From the NCBI GenBank assembly GCA_019633425.1, contig WSUB01000039.1, positions 62,001 through 126,000 of the forward strand: DNA of 64,000 bases, in the 5' to 3' direction. A program made the translations under genes and the position numbers. Positions 1 through 15,193 of the stretch are shown piece by piece (position 1 is the stretch's first letter; the number at the start of each line of letters is the position of its first letter). The notes beneath the pieces were generated by a model. The model saw only the letters and a list, made by a program, of their open reading frames with translations, had not been told where the DNA came from and ran no database searches. The stretch comes from Tulasnella sp. 424 (Eukaryota; Basidiomycota; Agaricomycetes; Cantharellales; Tulasnellaceae).

Positions 1-1545
1 ACCGTGGACAGCAGTACATAGCTCCGCAATCATCAGTGAGCGGCTCTTTCGTCTAGAGCCATACTGTGTACACTGATATTTTATGACACCCGGCTTAGAC
101 TGAGGTACGAAGGAAGATTGCTCGTCGAACCAATTGGGCAAAGAAGCTCAATGTCCACGAGCGCAATATTTACATGTTCATGTTTCGAGATGGTATGGCG
201 TTCATGTCGACACTTTTTACATGTAGCATATGGCCGAACTTGGCTCTCTCGTAGGTACATTTATTACCCTACATGAAGCGCAAGACTCCGTCTACGACCA
301 ATCCCTCAAGGATCGACTTCAAGAGCCAGCTAGCCTCCTTCGCACCACCAGTGGCGAGTTTTTCACGCGTTTTGCATCTATCATGGCATTATGACTTACT
401 GAGGCGACCACGCAGATGTCTCCGTGCTTCTTCACTCTGTTCTTGACCTGGGTATGACCGATTCACCCTTGTCTCTCCCCAAGATTCACTCCCTGACGCA
501 CATCTCTCATAGTGTCTGATCACGCTGTCCAAGTGGTAGACGCTATTCACGAACAGATCCTTCATCTTGAGCGCGAGACACTCTCACGTCCCAGTATGGG
601 TGCAGTTAAACTTCGTAAGCACGTTGTGGCCTTCATGCCATTACAGGCTCGCTCTGATTCTCCTATCTTGATGACACCGAAACTCTCAAGTGCACATGCT
701 TTCTGCCGACGTAACGCTTCACAGACGCACCATAACACCGCTGAAGACGCTCGTTTACGGGCTCAGGCAGTACGACCTTGAAAGATGCACGGCGTTGGTG
801 GCGTCAGCCGATGGGACACCCGAGCCAACCAACAACAAAGTTCTACCTTTTATGAGTCACAACAGTAAAGTATATCTTGCCGGTATGAAACATGATGAGC
901 TCATTGATATGTCCGAGAGACTGACAGACGTTTCATTTGATCAGACGTTCATGACCACCTGGAATATGTCCTTGCCTCTCTCGAAACCTTCGAAACTATC
1001 GCCGAGAACCTCATCAGCTACTGCTTCAATGTGCGTCTTTTCCCATATCTCTACCTCGCAATCAAGGTACTGATGTTGACATCTCTTGCATATCGACGAA
1101 AGGCGCTATCCTACGCAACAAACCAAACCATGCGCCGTCTCACCCTCGCAACCATCGTCTTCTTCCCTCTAACAATCCTTACATCCTACTTTGGAATGAA
1201 CTTTGAGGAAATGCCGTCCATCAATAACTCCGAGTTGCTGTGAGGACGAACCGGCTGGCCGATCTAACCAACGTGGGCTTACGCTGACTGTCGGGATTCT
1301 TCCTTAAATTCAGATTCTGGAGAATTGCCGTCCCCGTCACACTTGGGATGATATTCCTATTCAACTGGAGAGATCTCGCGAGACTGGGGAAGTTGCCATT
1401 CTCTCGACACGGAATACGAAGGGTGAGTGTTGATGTAAGCAAAGGGTCTGAACATGGAGCTAACCGCGAGTCCAGCTCTTTCGAAGGAAATCTAGCCGCT
1501 CGGGTGCACACGCGCATGAAATCTCACGGAGATTTTGATCTTTGA
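1..1545 (+). CDS. CorA-type Mg2+ transporter, 5' end cut by window
   Basis: Seen: a multi-exon coding path ending at 1545. An upstream exon ending near 210 joins by a GT-AG intron to an exon starting GTFITLHE near 270; later exons carry VVDAIHEQILHLE, HMLSADVTLHRR (from about 687), an HDHLEYVLASLETFE helix (950-1050) and MRRLTLATIVFFPLTILT followed by YFGMNF near 1190. After an intron at about 1240-1311 a second membrane helix (PVTLGMIFLFNW) follows. Known: CorA/Mrs2/Alr channels have a long cytosolic helical domain, two C-terminal membrane helices and a Gly-Met-Asn signature after TM1, and import Mg2+ or other divalent cations. The protein ends with a short basic tail. The N-terminal part lies left of the window. 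It is a clear paralogue of the next gene, which converges on it with about 110 bases between stop codons. Confidence 0.85.
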
Positions 1546-1653
1546 GCTCCAGACACTTTTACATTCGGATAATGTATGGATATAAGTTCCGTTACAGGCT
1601 AGACATATATACCCTTCGGTCGTGTTGTTTTCAGCCATTCGTCATCGTCATGC

Positions 1654-4457
1654 TCACGCTCGGTGGTTCTTCAACACACTTCCACCAATTCCAATCCCAA
1701 GTCTCGTATGGGCCTGCACCACGTTCGAGCAAGAAATATCCGTTAAGGTGTGGGGAGCTGTTAACAAAATGAAACTCACCCTACGGAACCTCTGCGGCAA
1801 ATCTCGAACCGCGAACATGTACTTGAAGCCACGAACGACGTCGGACCAACAGAATAACAGGATAAGCGCTGCCATGCAAGGTATGGCAATCTTCCAGAAC
1901 CTGAAAACGCATTCGGTAAAATTATTAACCGAATCAGCCCCAAGATCGGATAAACGTTGCCCTCACAAAAAGTCAGAGCCCTCGATGGCCTGGAATTTAG
2001 TAAAATTCATTCCGAAATATCCGGACAGGAATGTGAGAGGGAAGAAGATGAGCGTGGCGAGCGTGAGGCGGCGCATGATTTGGTTCATGTCGTACGAAAG
2101 TACCTGCATGAGGCGGGACTCTCAGTCGTTAACCTGAGGAGGAAACCAGTGGCACGCACGTTAAAGCTATAGCTGATGAGATTCTCCGTTACAGTCTCGA
2201 ACATCTCCAGAGACGCTATGACGTACTCCAAATGGTCATGGACATCTGAACCGGGCGGCAGGATCAGCAACTAAGCCTCGTTGCACCCTTCAGGCGGCAG
2301 ACTCGACTCACCAGCCAGATAAACCTTAGCTTGGTGGCTTAAAAATCCCTTCACTTTCGAAAGATCTGGAGCACCCGTGCCATTGGCCGAGGCCGCAATA
2401 GCGACGCATCGGTCCAAGTCGTACCGCCGCATGCCATATACAAGGGACTGGAGTGGCTTTAAAGCACGCTTGTGCAAAGTTATATCCGCAGATAGCATAT
2501 GCACTGCGAAAAGTTGAAAGCATTCAAGGTCAGAACACGGAACGAGGGGACATGCAAGGAATTACGAACGCTGCTTAACGGATTCCATTTGCGGCCGAAG
2601 AAGGGTATCCTGTTCTAGGAAGAGGATTTGGTCTTGGAATGCGTCGACCACTTGGATTGCATGGTCGACCACTACAAAGGGCAAGTTAGGCACTGAAATA
2701 AATCACAGATGGAAGGTTCCGACATACTCAGGTCGAGTATACCATGCAACAGCACAGAGACCTCTGGTTACAGTGTCATTAGTTCGATGTAAACGGCTCG
2801 CGAAACAAGATGGCCACACACCTGCTGTTCCGCGGAGCAAGGTGTTCGACTGTCTCAATCGTTCTTTGATGGCGTCATCGTTGACAGACTCCTTCGACTC
2901 ATGGAAGGTAATCAAAGTACCTGAGTTCGGGAGTTTAGATGCTCTTCGCAAGTCAAAGATAAGAAGATGAATGCAACGGACCATCCCGAAACATGAAGAT
3001 GTATAAATTCCTTTCCCGCACTTTCACCCTCTCCTCGCCCTGAAGTCTTTGAACGTTCTGTTGCGCTTCTCTGAGTTTCCTTTTTCTCTGTAATCGAAAT
3101 TTTCAGGTTCACAACGGGAGTAATGAATAAAGTCAAAGCGCGTCGCACCGATCCAACTGTGGAACTCGGCTTGCCCTTCTCCAACCTAGTTGGCCCAGGC
3201 CCGTTGTTCCCATTCCTTATCGAGGACACATGAGTGCGCCCGTATGGGGATTGCCCAGCTTCTAGATCGTTCGGTGTAGGCTCCTCCGGCTCGTGACCAA
3301 ATAGCTTTCGACCAAGCCATGTTCGACCTCCTCGGTCATTTGTATGGCCATGGGCAGAAGTCACTGCCGTCTCCGAAAGGCTTGTTCCAGAAGCTGCAGC
3401 ACTATTTGCTACTCCGAGGGGGGGTTGGTTGTGTAGGGTAACATCGAATTCATTGCCAATGTTCGCTCCATCAACATCCACGTCGTCCGAGTTGTCGCCG
3501 GCCTTCACCAGCAATAATACTAGTCCTTGAACAAAAAGTTGATCTCGGTAGTAGTCCGCCTGTGAGAAATCGTATTTCGGATTCAGGTCGGATCGAAATA
3601 TGTTCTTCTTGACGAACCTTGCTCCGGCAGTCTCTGGCGTGCAGAACGTCCTCTAGTGCGAGAGGGTGCTAATATACGTCGGTAAGCCTCCAACATAACA
3701 ATACTCGCAACTCGACGGAGAGGTATAACATACCAGTCCTAATAATTGCCTCCAGTCAGCTTGGGCCCAGAGCTGTTGGCAAGAGCCAGAAAATAAACGC
3801 ACCATATACCAAGCTGAGCGCCTTGATAATGCTCCAGTCCATTCCCTTCACGTTGATCCACCTCACTTTCGCCCAGTCATCTTTCCCTTTTCCAACCGTC
3901 GAGAGAAACGTCAAGAAGCCTTTATTGTCGAATTCACGAAAACACGTTTTCGTTTGACCGTAATCGATCACGTCAATTTGGCAGTCGGCGGTGATGTGGT
4001 CGTACTCCGGAGAATCCCGGACAGCGTCAACTCCGGGTTCAGCACCTGGTACGCTGGCGGTCGTTAATCTTCGCATTCGAATGAGACGTTGAGCGGACGC
4101 CCTGAAGCGAGCTGAGCCGGTGCGACTATGGGTTGAACCTAGGCCGATGGAAGACGCTGAGGCGGCTGCTGAGACGCCAAGATTGGGCTGTGCGTTGAAG
4201 GGTCCTGGACTGCTGGCAGTATCAGGACGGCGCACATCCGGCATAGACTCTTGAACAATCCTCGGTGGTGTTGCTGGATCCTTCCCTTTATCTTGACTTG
4301 GATAGTTGTTCAAGATTCCGGGACTTATCACGTTCTGGTCGTAGTTCTCATCTTCCGAGCCCGAAATAGAACCAGACGAGTCGGATGCCCTTCTTTCGCG
4401 CCGATGCCCGTGCTGGGAAGACCCAATGCCTTGTCTGCTTGAGCTTGCGCGCATCAT
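1654..4457 (-). CDS. CorA-type Mg2+ transporter, complete paralogue
   Basis: Seen on the minus strand: a start at 4457 opens a Ser/Gly-rich cytosolic N-terminus of about 230 residues (DVIDYGQTKTCFREFDNKG, WINVKGMDW). After an intron come acidic and low-complexity segments (3514-2990), then GTLITFHESKESVND (2930-2890), VVDAFQDQILFLE (about 2650), HMLSADITLHKR (2504-2470) and YVIASLEMFETV (2240-2180). The signature YFGMNF sits near 2030, the second membrane helix MAALILLFCW at 1875, and the stop at 1654. TM1 (LTLATLIFFPLTFLS) precedes the GMN motif. At about 800 residues it matches fungal Alr/CorA proteins with long N-termini. Exons match the convergent partial gene one for one, so the two descend from an inverted duplication. 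Start chosen as the first Met of the long N-terminal exon; a more upstream exon cannot be excluded. Confidence 0.85.
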
Positions 4458-4904
4458 CTTGAGAAGGGATGATCTGAGAGGGGTCGTGCGTTCAGGCGAG
4501 TGAAGGGGCGACGGGGGTGTGGGACGGGTGTGGGACGTGGATGTTGGGATGTTTGTTTGACGTCATCGTCCGGATCCGTTAACTCCGTATGACCGGCTGT
4601 GTCAACGCCCGGCTTTGCCATTTCGAGAATGGGAATGATTAGTGGAAGCAGCTAATCTACAAAGCTTTGATTATGAATCCACCTCGTCTTGACAGGGAAA
4701 TCGTTTACTGAAAATAAATGAACGATGCAGCCGCGTTCGAATCGCTGGGAGGTTGGGTTCAATCGACATCGGGAGTCGCCCAGGGCACGAGCAAGCCTCA
4801 GCCGTAACTACCCCAATAACATATCTCAAATGTGTGTAACGGCTACTAAATGGTATCAAAGTATGTTTGGAATTATAATGCGTTAAAACCCAGTTTTCTT
4901 CCTG
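4458..4904. other. Intergenic, about 450 bp
   Basis: Lies between the 5' end of the minus-strand CorA gene and the 3' end of the minus-strand kinase-TPR gene. It must hold the CorA promoter. I see no convincing reading frame, TATA box or repeat. Confidence 0.5.
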
Positions 4905-7290
4905 CTACCCGCCTTTGGAGCCCGCCTCCTGGTTCCGAGATCGGTGCACCTCTGCCAAACCCCACAGCGCTTGAGCCCTGCCTCCCTCGATTCCAATGCG
5001 CGAAAATATTTGCAACGCTTGAGAATATGACGAAGCTGCTTCGACATACTTGGCTTGGAAACGCCAGACCTCCCCTAAACCCCACAAGGCTTGAGCACTG
5101 CCGCTCTCATCCCCGATCTGCGTAAAGCTCCGCAGGGCATCATGGTAAAAGGACGAAGCTTCCTCGTATCGTCCTTCAAGGCGGGACACATCCGCGAGGC
5201 CCCATAGGGCTTGCGCTTTGCCGCTTTCATTTCCAAGGCGAGAGCAAATTTGCAATGCTCGGTTGTAGTCTGAGGCTGCATCGCTGTAGCGGGCCTGAAG
5301 TCGATGCACCTCCGCAAGGCCCCACAGCGCGTCCGCGATACCACTCTCGATCGTGTTTTGAGTGCATATCTGCAACGCTCTGTTGTAGTAGAAATCTGCT
5401 TGCTCGTACAGAGCTTGGTAGCGGTAAACGTCGGCAAGACCCCACAACGCTTGTGCTCGACCAGGCTCGTCGCCGACGCGCCTAAAAAGCCTCAGTGCTT
5501 CCGTGTAGGACGACAAGGCTTTATCGTACATGTCTTGAAGACGATAAACTTCGGCTACCCCCCACAGAGCTTGAGCCCTACCACTCTCGTCTCCACTGCG
5601 GGTGCAGATGCCCACGACTTCCATATAAGAAGCCATGGCATCTTGGTAATTATCCTGCCGCCTGTGAAGCCATCCAAGTTGAAGCAGAAGCGCGGGAGAA
5701 CGAACGCGTATAGATCCTTTGACCAAAGGCGTGGATGGTGTTGGTATACTCGTGGGCTGGATGCGTAGTCAATGACAAATGATGGGTAAAATGGTCACAG
5801 AGATGGCTTACCATCCAGTCAATCGCTATTCGGCATCGTCTAACCGTGGGTCTATCGGTAGGGTTTTGTTTCCAGCAGCTGGTTATAAGGTTACAAAGTG
5901 CTGGGATCGGCGAAAACCGTTGATCCTTCGCAATCGAGGGAAGCACACCTTCGATGACGCGTTTAATGACGGCGGCATCGAGTTTGACCTCCTTGAATGG
6001 GAAGTCATCTGTCAAAAGCTATATTTCCGGAGATTATTAGCAGAATGCACCTGTCGTCACGATTGAAACATTACCTCGTAGATTATCCACCCCAAAGCCC
6101 AGATATCGCTAGATAAGTCAGACTCTTCCCCCAATAACACCTCCGGGGCTGCCCATCGGAGAGTGTATTCGCAGTTGCTTATTGTCATCTGTTTGGTATG
6201 CTCAGAGTACGTTGCACGTGGTGAGCCATCATCAGCTGGTTGGTTGAGGATGGTCGTAAGGGCTTCTTCATCGTCCGTACTTGTAGATAGGGGAACGTCT
6301 GTTAGGAGCCGAGCCGAGCCAAAGTCCGTGATGACCGCCCTATACTCCGCGTTGACGAGGATATTTAGCTGTAGGTAGCTTCTGTAAGTAATTGCTTTAC
6401 TCAGGACGGTAACTGTGCTCACCGACTTGAGATCCCCATGGCGAATGGGCGGGTTGTGCCCGTGTAAATACTCCAGGCCACACGCAGTATCGCGAATCTG
6501 ATGAAACCGACACTTAGAGCATTGGAAAAGCTGAGTATTATGACTAATTTACTGACCAATGATATCCTTTCAGGAATTTCCCATATGCCTGAGGCCAAGA
6601 ATTCTCGAACGTTTCCGTTCGCCTCCCAAGTGAAGACAAGCCAAGCGGCACCCTCGGCAGGATTTTCGATGAATCCCTCAAGCTTCACCACGTGAGGGTG
6701 AGAGATGCAATCCAGCATCTCAACTTCCCTGGTTAAGGACTAAAGTTGGATGATGATCAGAGCCTTGGTTCGCAGGCTGCCGATCGACTTGTCCTCACCC
6801 TCAGCAACCGCACGTAGGCCGAATCATCATTCGTTTTCAGCTTTTTGACTGCAACATACTTGTAATGTGACAATGAGAAACCGTAATTAGGATGGAGTTT
6901 GTCCGGCCCATAGTATTGGTTAGCTTACTTTTGGCTGCGAAGGGTTCTCATTGCACACCGGTCTCCGAAAAAGGGCGATGCAAACGGTCGCGTGACCTCC
7001 ATGACGTTCGCGAACGCCTTCAGGGAATTCGACGCTATCCCAGCCCAGTCTCCATTTCTCAAGCTTAACCAGCTTCCTCAACTAGTAAAGAATTAGCTCG
7101 AATTGTCCACAGAGGGGAGCTCTGGTCTTTGCCAACGTACCACCTCCGGCTCCGGTTGGGAGTCTGAATCTGAGTCTGATGGAGATTGACTAGATAGCTC
7201 TTCGTCGTCATAAATGTCTGGGGAGCTTTTGATCATCGGGAAAAGTATATGGTTGGAGTTGGTGGTAGGAGTTTCAGTGGGTGTAGACAA
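4905..7290 (-). CDS. Protein kinase-TPR repeat fusion
   Basis: Seen: N-terminal exon from 7290 (Ser/Asp/Glu-rich); then an exon reading AFANVMEVTRPFASPF; KYVAVKKLK with the ATP-binding Lys near 6855; EMLDCISHPHVVKLEGF at 6718; HGDLKS split by an intron from LNILVNAEYR; DFGSAR near 6320; WAAPEVLLGEESD near 6140; the C-lobe ends with CWKQNPTDRPTV near 5860. The catalytic loop reads His-Gly-Asp instead of His-Arg-Asp, but Lys, Asp and DFG are present, so activity is plausible. From about 5720 seven tandem 40-residue TPR units follow (consensus GRAQALWGLAEVYRLQ..Y..A...Y..AL), the last cut short at the stop at 4905. Such TPRs are protein-binding superhelices, and kinase-TPR fusions are common in expanded agaricomycete signalling families. 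Substrate unknown. The most N-terminal exon joins are uncertain. Confidence 0.8.
5000..5725 (-). repeat. Tandem 120-bp TPR-coding repeats
   Basis: Seven consecutive 40-codon units, visible at DNA level because the codons for the motif A-Q-A-L-W-G-L recur every 120 bases. The high similarity between units suggests recent unit turnover within the gene. Confidence 0.8.
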
Positions 7291-8000
7291 GTGCTCTGTC
7301 TCGCTGAAATAGGGGGCAGCGAAATTCCCTCACCAATTCAGGGTCGGCCCTTATTCGGTACTGCGTTGCACGGGTTGAAGCGCCAGACGGTACGATAACG
7401 ATACCATGTCCTCGGACGTGTCTTGCCACTCTTGTTCCGGGCCGCCTTCGCTGCTGTGTGAAGCATCACGAAGAGATACTGAATGTCTAGATACATGGCA
7501 AACAAAACCGTCGTGCGAGTACCGGTTCTCTCCTCGACCAGACGGTATTGAAGGAACTCAGAAATCACGGAAGGGACGGATGTGCACTGTATCCACGCAC
7601 CTGTGCATATCGGCAGACTCGGATGACCACGAACGTTTGGACACTTTGGGGAGTCTAAAAATACGCCGAGCTAAATTGAATTCCTTATCAATAACCGTTA
7701 TCTGCATGTGAGAGTTGGTTGTTTAATGACGTGCGGCAGATGATCTTATTTTAGACATCCCTCCATTTTGCACTCCCATGCGACTTGTCCCAGCCTTCAA
7801 GGCTCGATGATCATCCGTCTGGTCCCAACAATTGCCTGAGGTAATTTTGCTCACGTGGAATTCGGTTGTGTCTTACTCGTTCTCTCCAGAAACAGCCGAA
7901 AGGGGAAAGAAGAGTTCTTGCGATCGGAGAGAATACCACTGGGTGTGGTCTCGTGGTTAGATCCCCCTGACCGATACGAACACTGATCAACCACCTCCAA
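7291..8000. promoter_or_regulatory. Divergent intergenic region, about 710 bp
   Basis: Separates the minus-strand kinase-TPR gene from the plus-strand PFK-2/FBPase-2 gene, so both promoters should lie here. Only short overlapping frames without family resemblance are seen; no clear TATA box. Confidence 0.45.
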
Positions 8001-10539
<2,539 letters not shown>

Positions 10540-10812
10540 GCCAAATATTGCTTGATAAAGTGTTTTTGATGGGCGGCTTGGTCTTGGAAGGGTGTGGCTG
10601 GTAGCTAAGGGTCCCGACTCTCGCACCTGAGAACGAATGAAGCGGCTTCGCTCGTCACAGAGGAATCTGTCGACGATGATCAAGACACGCAGGATCGAGA
10701 CCAGCACCTGCTGACGTGACAGCCTTGGCATATATAAAGGGGAACAAACCCGGAAAATTATGAGGAAGCAGATGAGAATACAGAGAAGGAGAAAGTCGGC
10801 CGCACTGGCGCT
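10540..10812. other. Convergent 3' intergenic
   Basis: Region between two convergent genes. A TATA-like string (ATATATAAAG, 10732-10741) is present, but no gene starts just downstream on the plus strand, so it is probably incidental. Confidence 0.4.
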
Positions 10813-13328
10813 CTAGTGTCCTTTCCTCTGCTCCTGAACGAAGGCCCTATCCTCGGGACTCAACTCGTGCTCAAATCGTTCAAACACCTCAGTCGCCTCA
10901 GCGAACTGCCTCTCGATGATCTCCTTGTGGTGCTGAGACCGAGGAACAATGTCGCATTTGAATGGGTTCGGGCACGTCAAGATTCCCTTGGCGTAATCCC
11001 AGACGTCAGGGGTGATTTCCTTGCCGGATGCGTCTTTGGCTTTGAGGAAGTTGAACGCCCAGAGGAGGTTGACGGTGTTGATGCGGAGGGAGTTGTTGGC
11101 CAAGTGAATTCCTGGACAGATCCGCTGTAAGGTGGGGCAACGTAAGGGTTGCAAATGAGCGGGTGAGACAAAAAGGTAGGATGGAAGAGAAGGGAGGGGA
11201 ACGTACGCGACCAGAACCGAAGGCCAAGTTGTTCCTCCTATCCTTATCTCCCTCTCGGGCTTCGGGCTTGGTACCAAACTCGCTCTCGATGAAACGGTCA
11301 GGGTTGAATTCGGACGGGTTCTCGTAGACGTTGGGATCGTGGAAGATGGCCCCTGAACGCTCGATTCAGCAAACGGCATAAACAGCGGACGGTGAAACAA
11401 ACGTACAGTTGTTCACGAAAATAGTTGCACCCTTGGGAATAAGGTGGCCCTTGTACTATATGAACGAGAGAGGATGTCAGTGATACCGGCTTCGAGTTAC
11501 AGCACGTGACGTACGATTTCGTCCTGGGTGTTCGAATGAGGAATGGCGAGTGGAGCAACAGGGCGCCCTATTCAAGTGCGTCAGCGTCTATAAATCCCTA
11601 AAACTACACGTTATGCGTACATCTGTGAGTCTACATCCAATCAAAACCATTAGCTCCCATCCATTCGAACGTGATTCGACTGGAACGCACCTCGAGAATA
11701 ATGGCCTGGCAATAAGGCAGGTTCTCGATATCCTCCAGCACAGGAGCCCTATCGCTTCCAACAACACGGTCGATCTCTTCCTGAGCCTTCTTCTGAACTT
11801 CGGGGTGGGTGACGAGAGCGAGGATGAGGGATTGGATGAACGAGGAAGTGGTGTCGGATCCGCCTTCGATGAGGACACCTCCGAGATATCTGTTATACGT
11901 TGAAGAAGAGCAAGGTAGGGGCCCGAGGTCAGCAGTGACGGACAGGGCCGAGGACAGGAAAGAAACGAGTAAATTGGCACGCACCCAACAAGCTCACGAT
12001 CCATACTCCACTCCTCAGCGCGCGCACAAACGGTCTCCATCCAGCATCCATTAGCCTCACCACGAGCAGTGCGCTTCTCCACTTCCTCCAAAAGACCGAA
12101 ATACAACTTGCGTTGTAAACGACGGACTTCGGTGCAGAGTTGTTTCCAAGCTGCGAACCGTTCTGGGACCTGCCCGGCGTTTTCCGTAAACCCAAAGACG
12201 TCAACAAGTGATGAAACAAGGGTGGAGTAAGCACGATCCGGACGCACCTTCTGAAGGATGGGAAGCAAGTCCACTGGAGGATGAGCACCTGGTTCCAGGG
12301 CATGTTCCCATAGATGCTGAACGTGGAAGAACTCTTCCGTAGCGGGGGTATTGAAGCGGGGGCTTCGTTGACCGAAGAGGACGCTCATAATGACGGATGA
12401 GGAGTACCGCCGGACGGAGGTGTAGAAGTCCTATTACCAAATGCGGCAATAAGCGTCAAGGTGAGACTTCGAGGTCAAAGGCCAAAAACCATGGCAAAAA
12501 CAATGACGTCATAGAAAGACGTACATTTGGACGGGTGAGCAAATCATGCATGAGTTGAGTTGCTTCGGCTTGTTGGATGGGCAAATGTTGTGCGCATGCT
12601 TGAGGTGTCAGGATCTCATGAGCAGCCCGGCGGAGAGCACGCCAGTCGTCGGCTTGATTCCGGTTCGTTCGTGATTTTAGGTTGTGTGGAGTGTGATCGA
12701 AGAAGAGCGATCATGTGTGAGTGGTTAGTTCCCAAGAGTCATTACGAAACGCCACCCATTTCGGAGGTGTCCGCAATTAAAGGTGCAATGAAATGATAGG
12801 CAATTGCCGAACGGGAAAATAAAGCAGGGTGATGGGGAAACGAGGTTCAGTCATTACGCCACCCAAATAGTTTAATAACGAAGATAAGAAAAACGTACTA
12901 TAGTGTGCCAAGACCATGTTTTTACCTCCTGCAATAGTCATTGCGATGTGGTTTGGGGGGCGGTCTGCAGTAGTCGCGCTACGCTTGTCCATCAACTCTT
13001 TGACAACGGATGCAGAAGAGATGACGATTGCGGTGGCGGGACCGATTTTCAGAGAATAGATTTCTCCATATTTTTGAGCCCACTCGGTGAAGCTAATGCC
13101 GCAATGACGTCGTTAGAAGGAAGGACTGCGTGCAAAGCTGAGGGTATAACAGACGAACGTGTAGTGGGCGTATTCTTTTGGGAATATGTTCAAGTTGCCC
13201 AAGAGCGGAACAGTCGGTGGACCTGCTGGCAGGTAAGACTCTCGTCGACCGACGTCTTTGAGCTGGTAAGCGAGGTAGGCGATTCCGGCTAAGGGAAGGC
13301 CAAGAGCAAGAGCCGTTGAAGACGACAT
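10813..13328 (-). CDS. Cytochrome P450, possibly with a damaged K-helix exon
   Basis: Haem monooxygenase, ER-anchored, substrate unknown. From the start at 13328: hydrophobic anchor (STALALGLPLAGIAYLAYQL), proline hinge PAGPPTVPLLGN, FTEWAQKYGEIYSLKIG (about 13095), KRSATTADRP, the C-helix WRALRR (about 12640), the exon 12430-12000 (RSPRFNTPATEEFF onward), I-helix GGSDTT near 11880 and ENLPYCQAIILE ending at 11690. Then RPVAPLAIPHSNTQDEI (11565-11515), NPSEFNPDRF, the haem-binding FGSGR/RICPG split by an intron (11205/11128), and a stop at 10813. Architecture and length (about 510 residues) fit group I E-class fungal P450s. The exon that should hold the ExxR motif cannot be joined in frame: after CQAIILE the candidate exon gives ETLTHLNR and runs out of phase with RPVAPL. 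This may be a frameshift, a sequence error or a splice I misread. Confidence 0.85.
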
Positions 13329-15193
13329 TGGTGAAAGCTGGAGGTAACGATGGTAGCTGTAGTCGGGGGAAGACGTCTAAGTATGCAACACAGAGGAAAA
13401 GCGAAAACGGCTAGGGAACGGCGGGATGGGAGAGATGATGGGAGAGAGAAACAGAACGAGTGGGAGAGGCAACGAATAGCGAGAGGGCCATTTTCCCCAA
13501 GAAACGGTTGTACGTGTTTGCTTCGAACCTGCCGACATTGCCGTCCCCGTCATGGCCATCACCAGGTTTGGAAGTTTAATCTTCTTCTGAGATTGCGCGA
13601 AGCCATGATCGAAGCCAAAGGTTCTAGGGACGAAGGCCGATTACGCAATGAACCGTGGGACGAGTCTTGAAGATCCCTTACGCCTCCACAAAACCAATAT
13701 CACGGCATACCTGTTCCTTCGTTCGGCAGACAGACGCACAGACTTCCCAAACGCCTTCCCCTCACCATCAACGTCGAAGAAAAAAAAACTCAAAAAGACA
13801 TCCGCAAAGACCATTTGGAATTAAATACCTCGGGAATCGAAGTGATGCCCGAGCCCAAGCTTTTGGTTCCTGGTCCAGGAGAAATAAACGTGTTCCCTCC
13901 GCGGCGACTTCTACTTCCACTCTACTCCGCCCTGTCCCTTGATCTACGCTCCTCGTAACCCCCATTTCCGTAGCGACGCCGAATCCCCCCTACCTCCATC
14001 TTTACCTTCACTTACAGCTTCGCCTCCCACCTTCCCCAAAAAGGCTTCGGAACGCCCAATACGCCCGCCATCATCGATTCGGAATCTTGCAAATTTAGAT
14101 TGGCATCACTACCGGCGCTTCTGAAGCGGTGCGTCGCTGTAGATTCTCCAGTTCTAGCTGCATCGTGGCTCCCCTCAAAGTCCGAACCCCGTCCTTTACC
14201 GATGAGGGGAGGGGTTTCGTTGGGGACATACTCGAGGTCCTCGTCGTCGATGCCGTTGGACGAAAGCCAAGAAAAGCCACGAGGTGGCGCTTTTTATAGG
14301 ACTTGGCTTTTTGAGCCTGCCAGCAGCGCCACGAACTTCTCGCAACGAAAGCCACAGGGCGTCGGAATTTGTTCGATCAAGATCTGCGCAAAAAGCAGAC
14401 CACAACCCCGGACCGGATCCGAGTCATCCGAATGCTCGAGGGACGGCGACTTTTCTTGATTGGTTGGAGATCTGCTTGATAATCAAACATCGACATCCCT
14501 GAATTCTCCATCTCCATCATCCACACCGCCTGATTTTCGAAGCGCTTCAAATGCGCCCAATTCGTTTCCCTCGGAGCCTATTCCCGTTCGCGACTAATGG
14601 TTCCGACTGCAAAAAGTCGACCAATAAACTAGATTCGAAGAGCGGGAGCATAGTTAAACGAAGAATAAACTGCGGGGGCGGGTTTGATGGATAAGCCCAA
14701 GAACGGAAGGATTCTCACCATGCATGTGGTTAGAAGCGAATTTCGGTGTATGATCACACGGCCAACCCCCAGAATCGTAATTTCCTCTCGGCTCAAGCCT
14801 CGACCCTCCCCCCAACCCTCCCGTTAATCCTGCAAAGAAAAAATCGGAGACACGGTGCAAACTATGTTTGGCGTTTTTCGGCGTCGTCAAAAAGAGGCCT
14901 GATTACATACATATAACAGCCTCCCAAGCAATCCGCTTTCATTTCCCCCCTGCCCGCCCCCGCCCCTCTCCCTCTTTTGCCATTTCATCGCTACATACTC
15001 GCTCCTCCCCTCCCGCTCACTATCTCAAACCTTGACTTCATAAGGACGTCTTTATCGACGCACTTGAATTTTTTTTTCGTCTAAGCCTCAGCACCTGCCT
15101 AAAAGACGATTATTACTCTCTTGGCGAAAAAACACAGCCGTCACCCGCCTCAGTCCAAGTCCCGAACCTGTCCACTAAGAAGGATTAAGCAAA
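13329..15193. promoter_or_regulatory. Long divergent intergenic region, 1.86 kb
   Basis: Lies between the 5' ends of the P450 (-) and the DUF6534-like gene (+). It is Pro/Ser/Arg-coding in several frames, but none looks like a gene. A CT-rich tract at 14935-15010 precedes the plus-strand gene, as is common in fungal 5' leaders. Confidence 0.5.

Noticed and set aside
5255..5768. Plus-strand frames over the TPR region
   Set aside because: They are antisense shadows of the 120-bp TPR repeats; the minus strand gives the recognisable TPR consensus.
10729..10745. TATA-box-like ATATATAAAG
   Set aside because: It lies between two convergent 3' ends with no gene start downstream.
13400..14500. Several Arg/Pro-rich frames on both strands
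   Set aside because: Mutually overlapping, no splice-linked continuation and no family likeness; typical of GC-rich promoter DNA.
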